Shown here piece by piece: positions 1 through 8,177 of a stretch of DNA of 64,000 bases (position 1 is the stretch's first letter; every line of letters begins with the position of its first letter). The position numbers were made by a program, and so were the translations under genes. Origin of the DNA: Thiothrix fructosivorans (GTDB lineage Bacteria > Pseudomonadota > Gammaproteobacteria > Thiotrichales > Thiotrichaceae). The notes beneath the pieces were generated by a model. That model saw only the letters and a list, made by a program, of their open reading frames with translations, made no database searches and was not told where the DNA came from. The stretch covers positions 89,579-153,578 of the forward strand of contig NZ_JAFMPM010000004.1 of assembly GCF_017349355.1 (NCBI RefSeq). The letters run 5' to 3'.

Positions 1-134
1 TCGCCGCTCAAGGCGCGTAACACAATGCCGAGGGTTTTGCGCATTTCATCTAAATTGACCCGCGCTTGCGGGTAGTCATAGTTGACACTATGTGTCACCC
101 ATTTGTGCCAAACTTTGCCGACCCATTCTTCCAT
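1..134 (-). CDS. norD: NorD-like protein, N-terminal fragment (cut by window edge)
   Basis: Only the first 44 codons are visible, beginning MEEWVGKVWHKWVTH and still open at base 1. It starts 17 bases after the stop of norQ, as in nor clusters where norQ and norD are adjacent. NorD is a von Willebrand factor A-type protein that works with the NorQ AAA ATPase to insert the non-haem iron of nitric oxide reductase. The assignment rests on position and on the N-terminal sequence only, because the VWA domain lies outside the window. Confidence 0.7.
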   Translation of the reverse strand, partial: MEEWVGKVWHKWVTHSVNYDYPQARVNLDEMRKTLGIVLRALSG

Positions 135-151
135 CGTTACCCTTTTACACT

Positions 152-934
152 TTAAGCGAAAAACGTTTTGACCACTTCCATCAAGGCTTCTACCGTTTCG
201 GAGTCATCGGTCAGTGGTTCGACCAGTGCGGCACGGCAGGCGGCTAGTGGCTCGAAACCATCCTGTATCAAGGTGGCGGTGTAGACCAGCAAACGGGTGG
301 AGGCAGATTCTTCCAGATCGTGTTCTTTCAATACCCGTAAGGCATTCGCTAGTGCCACCAGTTGTGTTGCCAGCTTGTCATCTACGCAGGTTTCTTGTGC
401 CACAATGCGGGCTTCCAGCTCCGGCTTGGGGTAATCGAAACGCAGTGCTACAAAACGCTGGCGGGTGGATGGCTTCATACCCTTGAGCAAATTCTGGTAG
501 CCGGGGTTGTAAGACACCACCAGCATGAATTCGGGCAGCGCGTGCAAGGTTTCCCCGGTACGTTCGATGGGCAGGATGCGGCGGTTGTCGGAAAGTGGGT
601 GCAAGATTACAGTGGTATCTTTGCGGGCTTCCACCACTTCATCCAGATAGCAGATTGCACCTTCGCGCACGGCACGGGTTAAGGGGCCGTCGTTCCAGTA
701 GGTTTCACCATCGCCGATCAAATGCCGCCCAACCAAATCCGCCGCGCTCAAATCGTCGTGGCAGGCAACGGTGTACAACGGTCTGCCGAGCTTGGCTGCC
801 ATGTGTTCGACGAAGCGGGTTTTGCCGCAGCCCGTGGGGCCTTTGAGCAAGACAGGCAACTGGCGGCGGAAAGCGTGTTCAAACAGCGTCACTTCCTGCC
901 CTTGCTCTTGGTAGTGGGGCATGATGAGCGCCAT
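152..934 (-). CDS. norQ: NorQ/CbbQ-type MoxR AAA+ ATPase
   Basis: A 260-residue AAA+ ATPase of the CbbQ/NirQ/NorQ group. Walker A is GPTGCGKT at residues 32-39, and the Walker B stretch ICYLDEVVEARKD follows near residue 95. With NorD it matures cytoplasmic-side metal centres of nitric oxide reductase (family knowledge). The start ATG overlaps the stop of the hemerythrin gene by one base (TAATG), implying translational coupling. A second in-frame Met four codons in (MPHYQEQ) could be the real start. The length is normal for the family. Confidence 0.9.
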   Translation of the reverse strand: MALIMPHYQEQGQEVTLFEHAFRRQLPVLLKGPTGCGKTRFVEHMAAKLGRPLYTVACHDDLSAADLVGRHLIGDGETYWNDGPLTRAVREGAICYLDEVVEARKDTTVILHPLSDNRRILPIERTGETLHALPEFMLVVSYNPGYQNLLKGMKPSTRQRFVALRFDYPKPELEARIVAQETCVDDKLATQLVALANALRVLKEHDLEESASTRLLVYTATLIQDGFEPLAACRAALVEPLTDDSETVEALMEVVKTFFA

Positions 935-1368
935 TACAATTCCACCTGAATATTGAACGAGCTGAGGAATTGCGCGGTGACAAAATCCATCGTGCTAATG
1001 TGCTGTTGCAGCCATTCGCGCCAATGCTGGATGTAATCCAGCAACGCGGCAGTATCACGCTCGCGTAACCATTGCTGTTGTACGCCCAACAATTGCAGCA
1101 ACGCCTGTTCGTGTTCACCCTGATGGCAGGGAGCGGCAAAGAAGTTATATTCCTGCATCAAATGCTCTTCGCGGGCAAAATGCACTTGGGTGTGTTCGAC
1201 CCATGCGGATATTTGTGCGTCGATGCTGGCGGGTGCAGCAGCATTGTTGAGGCTTGCCAGCAAGCGCGTAACCAATGCCAGCTCATCGCTATGCACGGTG
1301 TTCATAAACGGCATTGCCACGTTCGGCAACGCATCCCAATCGACAGAATAAGGTTCAGTGTAAGCCAT
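934..1368 (-). CDS. Hemerythrin-like domain protein
   Basis: About 144 residues with a hemerythrin di-iron pattern: HTQVHFAREEH, CHQGEHE and HISTMD supply the His/Glu/Asp ligands of a four-helix bundle. Bacteriohemerythrins bind O2 or NO at a di-iron site, so a role in NO handling or iron delivery to Nor is a reasonable inference. I chose the ATG at 1368 because AAAGGG lies 7 bases upstream; an ATG two codons earlier (1374) is too close to it. The gene sits between the norF-like gene and norQ in the same operon, and its stop overlaps the norQ start. Confidence 0.85.
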   Translation of the reverse strand: MAYTEPYSVDWDALPNVAMPFMNTVHSDELALVTRLLASLNNAAAPASIDAQISAWVEHTQVHFAREEHLMQEYNFFAAPCHQGEHEQALLQLLGVQQQWLRERDTAALLDYIQHWREWLQQHISTMDFVTAQFLSSFNIQVEL

Positions 1369-1385
1369 TGTCATACCCTTTGAAT

Positions 1386-1628
1386 TCACAGCCAATACGC
1401 CAAAAAAATCAAACCCAACACTAACACCAACCAGCCATGCACCAACATCCGCCAGCGCAATGCCACCCCGCGCAAACCCATAAAATCCGCAATCACGAAA
1501 TGCCCTTTGATGAACACCGAAATCAGCAGCGCCACCACCAGCCATTGTCCGCTGTAACCCGCTTGCCCTGCCCACCACGTCAGCAAGGTCAATACCACCA
1601 ATAAAAGCCACACCAGATACGCTTTCAT
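1386..1628 (-). CDS. norF: NorF-like / cytochrome c oxidase subunit IV family membrane protein
   Basis: An 80-residue, very hydrophobic protein with three likely membrane segments (about 3-20, 27-48 and 58-78). It lies four bases after norE, the usual place for norF in denitrifiers, and resembles the short COX4-type subunits that accompany NorE. NorE and NorF are not part of the purified NorBC complex but affect its activity or assembly (family knowledge). The symbol rests on size, topology and neighbourhood. Confidence 0.7.
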   Translation of the reverse strand: MKAYLVWLLLVVLTLLTWWAGQAGYSGQWLVVALLISVFIKGHFVIADFMGLRGVALRWRMLVHGWLVLVLGLIFLAYWL

Positions 1629-1632
1629 GCTG

Positions 1633-2235
1633 TTACCTCATTACGTAAACCAGCGGGAACAGCACAATCCACACCAGATCGACCATGTGCCAATACGATG
1701 CGCCGGTTTCTACGCCCGTGTGTTGGGTGGCGGAATACTCGCCCGTATGCGCTTTCCACGCGACTGCACCGAGGATAATCATGCCCATGATGACGTGCAT
1801 GAAATGGAAAAATGTCAATGACAAGTAAAACATATAGAACGTATTGGTGCTAAGGCTGATGCCGTGTGCAAACTTGTCGGCAAATTCCACTCCTTTGAGG
1901 ATCAAAAACAACGTCCCAGTCACCACACTCGCCAACAACCAATTGCGGCATAACAGGCTATTGCCCGTTTTGATCGCTTGCACCGCCAACACCACAAACA
2001 GGCTACCCGTCAGTAAAATCACCGTATTCGCCGCCCCAATATCGCAGTTAAGGGTTTGCTGGTAGTGGTTGAACAGTTCCACATTGCCACTACGTGCAAA
2101 GGCGTAAGAGGTAAAAAACACCGCAAACACCAACAGTTCAGCGAGGATAAAAATCCACATCGCCAAGTCCCCCGGCAGGGGAACAGGACGATGGGTTTCG
2201 GAGGAGTCAACGAGGGTAAAAACGCTTGAATTCAT
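1633..2235 (-). CDS. norE: Cytochrome c oxidase subunit III family protein NorE
   Basis: A 200-residue haem-copper oxidase subunit III homologue with about five membrane segments. The motif PGDLAMWIFILAELLVF near residue 21 is typical of NorE and CoxC, and YWHMVDLVWIVLFPLVYV closes the protein. It is the first gene of norE-norF-hemerythrin-norQ-norD, and an FNR/Dnr box lies at 2273-2286, about 44 bases upstream of its ATG. Expression with NO reductase is therefore likely. Confidence 0.88.
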   Translation of the reverse strand: MNSSVFTLVDSSETHRPVPLPGDLAMWIFILAELLVFAVFFTSYAFARSGNVELFNHYQQTLNCDIGAANTVILLTGSLFVVLAVQAIKTGNSLLCRNWLLASVVTGTLFLILKGVEFADKFAHGISLSTNTFYMFYLSLTFFHFMHVIMGMIILGAVAWKAHTGEYSATQHTGVETGASYWHMVDLVWIVLFPLVYVMR

Positions 2236-2272
2236 GAGTGCCTAGGCTACAGCAAGGTAGCAGCGTTGTACC

Positions 2273-2286
2273 TTGATTCAGGTCAA
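2273..2286 (-). promoter_or_regulatory. FNR/Dnr box upstream of norE operon
   Basis: TTGATTCAGGTCAA, matching the TTGAY-N4-RTCAA consensus. It lies between the V4R gene and norE, its centre about 44 bases from the norE ATG. The same 14-mer occurs at 11145. Confidence 0.8.
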
Positions 2287-2302
2287 GAAGGGAAAAGCCC
2301 TT

Positions 2303-2758
2303 TCAATCGTGAATCTGCAAGTCAAAACCGCATGTCTCATGCCCAAAACCACCAATACAGGAAACTTCGTGCGCCTGTACGTGCTTACCCAGAATGCTTT
2401 CCACCGCTCCTGCCATCAACCCCCCTTCAAAATGGCACAACATGCGCCCGACAGGGGATAAGCCTGCACAGGTCACGCATTCATGCACATCCACATGGAT
2501 AAGTTCAGCGGTCATGGTGGGAATCTTGATCTGACCGATCTTGAGTTGTTCACACAAGGCGAGAAAATCGTCGAGTTTTTTAAGTTGCAGCTCCTTACCC
2601 ATCTTTTTGCCTGCGTAATAACTGACAGCGGATGCACCACTACCCAAAATATCTTCCAGCGCCACCAAACGGAGTAATCGGTACAAACCTACTCCCACCA
2701 TTTCACCTGTTTCAGGGCGGTTGATTTGTAAAGCGTTAGCAATATCAATGGGTTTCAT
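2303..2758 (-). CDS. V4R (4-vinyl reductase) domain protein
   Basis: A 151-residue protein whose second half has the V4R small-molecule-binding pattern, including HVDVHECVTCAG, GRMLCHFEGGLMAG and a C-terminal SCIGGFGHETCGFDL. The conserved cysteines are consistent with metal or haem binding. No catalytic domain is attached, so it is probably a sensor or carrier rather than an enzyme. It is divergent from the TonB receptor and shares an intergenic region with two FNR/Dnr boxes (2851 and 2890). GGAG lies about 7 bases before the ATG. A role in NO or haem sensing is inference from location. Confidence 0.75.
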   Translation of the reverse strand: MKPIDIANALQINRPETGEMVGVGLYRLLRLVALEDILGSGASAVSYYAGKKMGKELQLKKLDDFLALCEQLKIGQIKIPTMTAELIHVDVHECVTCAGLSPVGRMLCHFEGGLMAGAVESILGKHVQAHEVSCIGGFGHETCGFDLQIHD

Positions 2759-2850
2759 TGAGGTCTCCAGCTATTTGGTAAATTATTAAGTACGGATTAT
2801 GATTTATGTAGCTAAGCACCCTATTTAACGCCACCCTATCGCGGTATTCG

Positions 2851-2864
2851 TTGATCTGTATCAA
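2851..2864. promoter_or_regulatory. FNR/Dnr box (perfect palindrome)
   Basis: TTGATCTGTATCAA, a perfect match to the FNR consensus. It is centred about 99 bases upstream of the V4R gene and also lies in the divergent receptor promoter region. Confidence 0.85.
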
Positions 2865-2889
2865 CTCCACTACAGACACTAGATACCAC

Positions 2890-2903
2890 TTAACCTAAGT
2901 CAA
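2890..2903. promoter_or_regulatory. Second, weaker FNR/Dnr box
   Basis: TTAACCTAAGTCAA, one base off the TTGAC-N4-GTCAA form. It is centred about 75 bases before the receptor start at 2972. Confidence 0.65.
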
Positions 2904-2971
2904 GGCATTCCATCGTCCTCCTTGCTTTATTGGCAACATGCCCAATGCCGTCCACTAAGGAGATGCTGACT

Positions 2972-4885
2972 ATGCCCAAAAAACTACTGGTCATCCTGAT
3001 CGCCGCTATCTGTTCCAGCGCATGGGCAGAAGAACCTGACACTCTTGCTGAAATCACCGTGACCGCCACCCGCGCGGAAGCCAACGTTAAACAAGCCCCC
3101 AGCAGTGTCAGCATCATCACCCGCAAAGAAATAGGGCAAAAAGGTGCTGAAAACGTACTGGATGCCATCCGTGCTACACCCGGCATCACCTTGCAAGGTA
3201 TCGGCTCAGGCGGACGTAAAACCATCAGCCTGCGCGGGATGGAAAGCAAACACACCCTGCTGCTGCTCGACGGCAAACGCCTGCCCGCCAGCAACGATGT
3301 CATTGGCCCCAACACCGATTACCAATACGACTGGATTCCAGTGGAACAAATCGAACGCATTGAAGTCGTGCGTGGCCCCATGTCAGTGCTGTACGGTTCT
3401 GATGCCTTGGGTGGCGTAATCAATATCATCACCCGCAAACCCAGCCAAGCCCTATCAGGTAGTACCAAACTGACCAGCCACCTCGCTTCTGGTGATGCAG
3501 GCGGTGACGGTAACGATTTGGAACTCAACCTCAGCGGCGGCGTGCGCGACAACCTGCAACTCAGCATCGGTGGACAACAATCTCGCCGTTCCGCTGTCGC
3601 CAGCCAGCTCGACTCACACCAATCCGCCATCGAAGGCAAGGAAAAACAGCAGATTTCCCTCCGTGTCGACTGGCAACCCGCTGCCGGTCACAACGTCACG
3701 TTGGAACACAGCGCCGGGCAAGAAAACCGCTGGTACAATACCATCACCCGTACCAACACTACTTACCAAAGCAGCTACGACATTGACCGGCAAGAAACGT
3801 CACTGGGTTGGAAAGGCTCGTTGGGCAAAACCACCTCTTCCTTGCGGGCTTACCAAAGCAGCGTAGACATTACCAACCATGCCACTGCACCCGGTACTGC
3901 CACCGACCCGCAAACCCTGCAAGACACCGTAGTGGAAGGCAATACACGTTTTGCCATCGGCGACAAACACTTCATTACTACTGGCTTGGAACACCGCACC
4001 GAACGCCTAGAAAATCCCAAGTTGGCAGGTGGCAAGGATGACATCAGCCTCAAATCAGCCTACGTACAAGATGAAATCGAAGTTTCCAAACGTACCCATG
4101 TCACTCTGGGGGTAAGGCAGGACGAACACCAAACCTTCGGCGGCGAAACCAGCCCGCGTATCTCCGTTGTGCGTGATGTCAACGCCAACCTGACCCTCAA
4201 AGCCAGCTACGGGCACGGCTTCCGCGCCCCGACCATCAAACAGGTATCCCCCGGTTACGCTTTCCAGACCGGCAAGATCATCATCAAAAGTAGCCCCGAC
4301 CTGCAACCGGAAACCAATGACGCGATGGAACTGGGTGCGAATTACACCCACGGCAAACTCAACCTCAACGCTGCCGTATTCGACAACAAGGTTAAGAACT
4401 TGATTGATACACGCCTGAATAAAACCTTGGTTGGTGGGGTGCAAGAATGGGTATACGCCAATACTCATGAAGCCCGCTTGCAGGGGACAGAAGTTTCAGC
4501 CGATCTAAACATACGGGACGGGTTGACATTGAACACCAGCTACCAATACCTCGATGCCAAAGACGGGGACGGTCAACGGCTGGATCGCCGCCCACGCCAC
4601 ACGCTTGCCACGGGCGTTGCATGGGAAAAGCATGGCTGGAAAACCCATTTGCAGATGGAACACCTTGCTGACCAAACCATTGCTTCCCCCACGACGGGTG
4701 TCCTGAGCGATGTGCCGGATTACACCTTGTGGAATGCCGGAGTACGCAAAACCGTTGCCAAGCATCTGGAGGTGGGTGTTGGCATCGAAAACTTGACGGA
4801 TGTGCGGCTGGAAGAAAAATCCACGGCTTTCCGGCATGAGGAATATCCACGTACCGTGCGGCTGGAATTGAAGGGGGATTTCTGA
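2972..4885 (+). CDS. TonB-dependent outer-membrane receptor
   Basis: A 637-residue TonB-dependent receptor. The signal peptide MPKKLLVILIAAICSSAWA is followed by a TonB-box-like LAEITVTATR, a plug domain (RKEIGQKGAENVLDAIR, GMESKHTLLLLDGKRLP, IERIEVVRGPMSVLYGSDALGGVINIITRKP) and a 22-strand-type barrel ending in the aromatic residue F. I start at 2972 because AAGGAG (2957-2962) is 9 bases away and abuts the earlier in-frame ATG. The plug resembles siderophore/haem/colicin-type receptors; the substrate is unknown, and iron or copper for denitrification enzymes is only a guess. A fragment of a near-identical receptor lies at 8864-9103. Confidence 0.9.
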   Translation: MPKKLLVILIAAICSSAWAEEPDTLAEITVTATRAEANVKQAPSSVSIITRKEIGQKGAENVLDAIRATPGITLQGIGSGGRKTISLRGMESKHTLLLLDGKRLPASNDVIGPNTDYQYDWIPVEQIERIEVVRGPMSVLYGSDALGGVINIITRKPSQALSGSTKLTSHLASGDAGGDGNDLELNLSGGVRDNLQLSIGGQQSRRSAVASQLDSHQSAIEGKEKQQISLRVDWQPAAGHNVTLEHSAGQENRWYNTITRTNTTYQSSYDIDRQETSLGWKGSLGKTTSSLRAYQSSVDITNHATAPGTATDPQTLQDTVVEGNTRFAIGDKHFITTGLEHRTERLENPKLAGGKDDISLKSAYVQDEIEVSKRTHVTLGVRQDEHQTFGGETSPRISVVRDVNANLTLKASYGHGFRAPTIKQVSPGYAFQTGKIIIKSSPDLQPETNDAMELGANYTHGKLNLNAAVFDNKVKNLIDTRLNKTLVGGVQEWVYANTHEARLQGTEVSADLNIRDGLTLNTSYQYLDAKDGDGQRLDRRPRHTLATGVAWEKHGWKTHLQMEHLADQTIASPTTGVLSDVPDYTLWNAGVRKTVAKHLEVGVGIENLTDVRLEEKSTAFRHEEYPRTVRLELKGDF

Positions 4886-4899
4886 AAACGTGGCCTTAG

Positions 4900-4913
4900 T
4901 TGATCTGGGTCAA
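4900..4913 (+). promoter_or_regulatory. FNR/Dnr box of ubiUVT-dnr operon
   Basis: TTGATCTGGGTCAA. Placing it at -41.5 puts TATGAA (4936-4941) in the -10 position and transcription start near 4948, upstream of the ATG at 4970. Confidence 0.8.
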
Positions 4914-4969
4914 GGTGCTCAGACAGGTGGCAGGTTATGAAGTACATTCTCGGCAATCAGGAATCCGTT

Positions 4970-5980
4970 ATGCCCAAACCATTGCTCGAACTCATCTGCC
5001 CCGCAGGTAGTCTGCCCGCGCTCAAGGCAGCGGTAGACCACGGCGCGGACGGCGTTTATCTGGGGCTAAAAGACAATACCAACGCCCGCAATTTCAGCGG
5101 CTTGAATTTCGACGCCAAAGCACTCGCCGAAGGTGTCCGCTATGCCCATGCCAAAAACTGCAAGGTGCTTATGGCGCTCAACACTTACCCACAACCCACC
5201 ACACTCAAACGCTGGCAGCAAGCGGTGGACACCGCCGCCACTGCCGGGCTGGACGCGATCATCCTCGCTGACCCCGGTCTGATGGCGTATGCGATGAAAA
5301 CCCACCCGCAGTTGCGCCTGCACCTCTCCGTGCAAGGTTCGGCGACCAATTACGAGGCGATCAACTTCTACCACGAACATTTTGGCATCCAGCGGGCAGT
5401 CGTGCCGCGTGTGCTGTCGCTACCGCAAGTGGAAAATGTGGTGCAACACACCCATGTGGAAATCGAACTGTTCGGTTTCGGCGGCTTGTGCGTGATGGTG
5501 GAAGGGCGCTGTTTGCTCTCCTCGTATGCGTGCGGCGACTCTCCCAACACGTTCGGCGCATGTTCCCCCGGTCATGCTGTGCGCTGGCAACAGACCCCCA
5601 AAGGTATGGAAACGCGCCTCAACGGGGTGCTGATCGACCGTTACGCCGACCACGAAAAGGCAGGCTACCCCACGCTGTGCAAAGGCCGCTTTGAAGTGCA
5701 AGGCGAAACTTATTACGCGCTGGAAGAGCCAACCAGCCTCAACACCCTAGAGATGCTGCCGGAAATGCACCGCATTGGCATTGCCGCCATCAAAATCGAA
5801 GGCCGCCAACGCAGCCCCGCCTACGTCGCGCAAGTCACGCAAGTGTGGCGTGCCGCGATTGATGCAGTGAAACGCAATCCTGCCGCTTTCAAGCCGCAAG
5901 CCGCGTGGCTGGCACAACTCGACAAAGTATCCGAGGGCAGTATGCACACCCTCGGCGCTTATTACCGCCCGTGGAAATGA
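4970..5980 (+). CDS. ubiU: UbiU, U32-family protein for O2-independent ubiquinone hydroxylation
   Basis: A 336-residue member of the U32 'peptidase' family. The start ELICPAGSLPALKAAVDHGADGVYLG and the NTFGACSPGHAVRW region match UbiU. Four cysteines of its 4Fe-4S cluster are visible in GGLCVMVEGRC, FGACSPG and PTLCKGR. With UbiV it hydroxylates the ubiquinone ring without oxygen, so the quinone pool can be made during denitrification. I prefer the ATG at 4970 (AGGAA six bases upstream) over the one at 4937, which would lie in the predicted -10. It is the first gene of ubiU-ubiV-ubiT-dnr. Confidence 0.92.
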   Translation: MPKPLLELICPAGSLPALKAAVDHGADGVYLGLKDNTNARNFSGLNFDAKALAEGVRYAHAKNCKVLMALNTYPQPTTLKRWQQAVDTAATAGLDAIILADPGLMAYAMKTHPQLRLHLSVQGSATNYEAINFYHEHFGIQRAVVPRVLSLPQVENVVQHTHVEIELFGFGGLCVMVEGRCLLSSYACGDSPNTFGACSPGHAVRWQQTPKGMETRLNGVLIDRYADHEKAGYPTLCKGRFEVQGETYYALEEPTSLNTLEMLPEMHRIGIAAIKIEGRQRSPAYVAQVTQVWRAAIDAVKRNPAAFKPQAAWLAQLDKVSEGSMHTLGAYYRPWK

Positions 5981-5987
5981 GGCACTG

Positions 5988-6890
5988 ATGACATCACCCA
6001 TCAAACTGGCTCTTGGGCCATTGCTGTATTACTGGCCCCGTGACAAGGTGCTGTCCTTCTATGAACAAGCGGCGGCGTGGGCGGTGGATACCGTTTACCT
6101 CGGCGAAACCGTGTGTTCGCGCCGCCACGAATTGCGCCTTGACGACTGGCTGTACTTGGCAGAAATGCTCACCGCAGCAGGCAAGGAAGTGGTACTTTCC
6201 ACCCAGACCCTGATCGAGTCCGAGTCTGACCTCAAAGCATTGCGCAAGGTCGTGGATAACGGGCCATTCCGGGTGGAAGCCAACGAGTTTGGCGCTGTCA
6301 GGCTGCTGTTTGAAGCGGGCATGGCGTTTGTGGCAGGCCCGGCGTTGAATGTGTACAACCCCGACACGCTGGCTTTGCTGGCAAGTTGGGGAGCAGTGCG
6401 CTGGGTTCCGCCAGTGGAAATGCCGCGTACCATGCTCGCTGCCATGCCTATCCCAGCGGGGATGGAAACGGAGGTGTTTGCCTACGGGCGCTTGCCACTG
6501 GCGTTTTCGTCGCGCTGTTTCACCGCACGGCATTACAATTTGCAGAAGGATTCCTGCCAGTTTCGCTGTATCGACCACCCAGAGGGCTTGTTGATGAATA
6601 CCCGTGAAGGCGAAGGTTTCCTCACTATCAACGGCACACAAACCCAGTCCGGCAAGGTGCATACGCTGGCGCTGCGGCTGGACGAACTGGTGGGGATGCC
6701 AGTGACGGGGTTGCGTTTGTCGCCGCAAGCGCAGCATATGGCTGAGGTGGTGGCAACGTTCCGGGATGCGCTGGATGGCGTATTGCCTACGGCACAAGTG
6801 GCGGCACGCTTGCAGCCGTTCCTGCCCGCACTTGCCTGTGATGGGTATTGGTTGGGGAAGGCGGGATTGGCGTATACCCACAACATGTAG
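5988..6890 (+). CDS. ubiV: UbiV, U32-family partner of UbiU
   Basis: A 300-residue U32-family protein starting seven bases after ubiU. The Fe-S cysteines expected of UbiV are present: GETVCSRRHEL near residue 42 and SSRCFTARHYNLQKDSCQFRC near residue 180. It forms a heterodimer with UbiU that inserts hydroxyl groups into ubiquinone precursors using prephenate rather than oxygen (family knowledge). The MPIPAGMETEVFAYGRLPLAFSSRC stretch is the characteristic family core. The length is normal. Confidence 0.92.
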   Translation: MTSPIKLALGPLLYYWPRDKVLSFYEQAAAWAVDTVYLGETVCSRRHELRLDDWLYLAEMLTAAGKEVVLSTQTLIESESDLKALRKVVDNGPFRVEANEFGAVRLLFEAGMAFVAGPALNVYNPDTLALLASWGAVRWVPPVEMPRTMLAAMPIPAGMETEVFAYGRLPLAFSSRCFTARHYNLQKDSCQFRCIDHPEGLLMNTREGEGFLTINGTQTQSGKVHTLALRLDELVGMPVTGLRLSPQAQHMAEVVATFRDALDGVLPTAQVAARLQPFLPALACDGYWLGKAGLAYTHNM

Positions 6891-6916
6891 GGGCAGCCCC
6901 TACCCCGTTTAACCCA

Positions 6917-7390
6917 ATGGATACGATAACGATGATTGCATTCCCTTCTTCGCTGGCAGCCCTGATTTCCCGCCTGCCTGCTTACCCACCATCACTGACG
7001 TTTGCCACCGCGTTCAACCTCACGGTGTGGAAAAGCCTGCAAGATTTGGAGTGGGAAGCCCTGCAAGACCGCCGCTTTTGTGTGGCTGTGCGCGATACCG
7101 GCATCAAGCTGTGGTTCTCGATGGCAACATCGGGCTTGAAGGCAGAAACAGCGGGGCAAGCCGATGTCACTTTCACCGCTACGCTGCTGGATTTCACCCG
7201 TTTGGCGTTGCGGCTGGAAGACCCCGACACGCTGTTTTTCAACCGCCGCTTGCTGATCGAAGGCGATACCGATCTTGGCTTACGGGTGAAAAACATGCTG
7301 GATGGGGTGGAGTTTGAAACCTTACTGGAGAGTTTCCCCAGTGTGTTAGGGCGTTTGGTGAACCAGGTACGTAAACAAGGCATGGCATGA
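6917..7390 (+). CDS. ubiT: UbiT, SCP2-domain ubiquinone biosynthesis accessory protein
   Basis: About 157 residues containing an SCP2 lipid-binding domain. The block DPDTLFFNRRLLIEGDTDLG is nearly the same as in E. coli UbiT. UbiT binds hydrophobic ubiquinone intermediates and is needed only for anaerobic synthesis. The start is uncertain: ATG at 6917 or at 6932 (MIAFPSS), neither with a strong ribosome site. Its stop overlaps the regulator start (ATGA at 7387), so the two are translationally coupled. Confidence 0.9.
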   Translation: MDTITMIAFPSSLAALISRLPAYPPSLTFATAFNLTVWKSLQDLEWEALQDRRFCVAVRDTGIKLWFSMATSGLKAETAGQADVTFTATLLDFTRLALRLEDPDTLFFNRRLLIEGDTDLGLRVKNMLDGVEFETLLESFPSVLGRLVNQVRKQGMA

Positions 7391-8079
7391 AATTTGATAA
7401 TCATACCCTGATTTTGTTACGCCGCTCACCGCTGTTCCGAGCACTTGAACCTAGTCAGTTCAATGCCTTAGTGGATACTGCCCGCCTGTATACCCTGAAT
7501 GAAGGCGAACTGCTGTTCCGGCAGGGCGACCCGCTGAATGAGGTGTTCGTCAACATCAAAGGCTTCGTAAAACTGTTCCGCCTTACCCCCAATGGTGATG
7601 AGAAAGTAGTGGACATCATCGTCCCCGGTAGCAGTTTTGCCGAAGCCGTGCTATTCATGGGCGGGCGGCAATATCCGGTACATGCCGTGGCGCTCAAACC
7701 TGCCACCGTGGTTGGCATCAATGCCGTGCAATACGAGCAAATGCTGCGTTCCTCCGTCGACGTGTGCTTCGGCATGATGGGGCTGATGAGTCGCCGGATG
7801 CACTGGCTACTCAACGAAGTCGACCGATTGACCCTGCATAATGCCACCTTCCGTTTGGTTATCTGGCTGCTGGAGGCGCGTTGTAGTGACCCTACCTGCA
7901 ATCGCATCGCGCTGGATGTGCCCAAGCATGTGGTGGCTTCGCGCCTGTCGATCAAGCCGGAAACCTTTTCACGCATCCTCAAACGCCTCGCCAACCACCA
8001 ACTCATTTCTGTCAATGACCAGCACATTGACTTGCTGGATGTGGCGATGTTGGAGGAAATGATTCGGGTGGAACTCTAA
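7387..8079 (+). CDS. dnr: Dnr-type Crp/Fnr transcription regulator
   Basis: A 230-residue Crp/Fnr protein: cyclic-nucleotide-like beta-roll (about 20-125), dimer helix and C-terminal winged helix. The recognition helix reads SRLSIKPETFSRILKRL; E-x-x-S-R is the same contact set FNR uses to read TTGAT. The cysteine cluster of FNR is absent at the N-terminus, so it is more like Dnr/NnrR, which sense NO through haem. It is the last gene of the ubiUVT operon, which itself carries a matching box at 4900, suggesting autoregulation. The symbol is by analogy. Confidence 0.85.
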   Translation: MKFDNHTLILLRRSPLFRALEPSQFNALVDTARLYTLNEGELLFRQGDPLNEVFVNIKGFVKLFRLTPNGDEKVVDIIVPGSSFAEAVLFMGGRQYPVHAVALKPATVVGINAVQYEQMLRSSVDVCFGMMGLMSRRMHWLLNEVDRLTLHNATFRLVIWLLEARCSDPTCNRIALDVPKHVVASRLSIKPETFSRILKRLANHQLISVNDQHIDLLDVAMLEEMIRVEL

Positions 8080-8100
8080 GCGAAAAATGCCCATTTCCCC

Positions 8101-8114
8101 TTGATGCAGATCAA
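8101..8114 (+). promoter_or_regulatory. FNR/Dnr box upstream of second Crp/Fnr gene
   Basis: TTGATGCAGATCAA, identical to the norCB box at 17274. A class II arrangement fits, with TTATAA/TATAAC at 8137-8143 as the -10 and a start near 8149. Confidence 0.85.
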
Positions 8115-8177
8115 GTCGCCTTTACCATCAAACCCGTTATAACTATACACATTGGGTATTTCACAGGAATAACGCTT

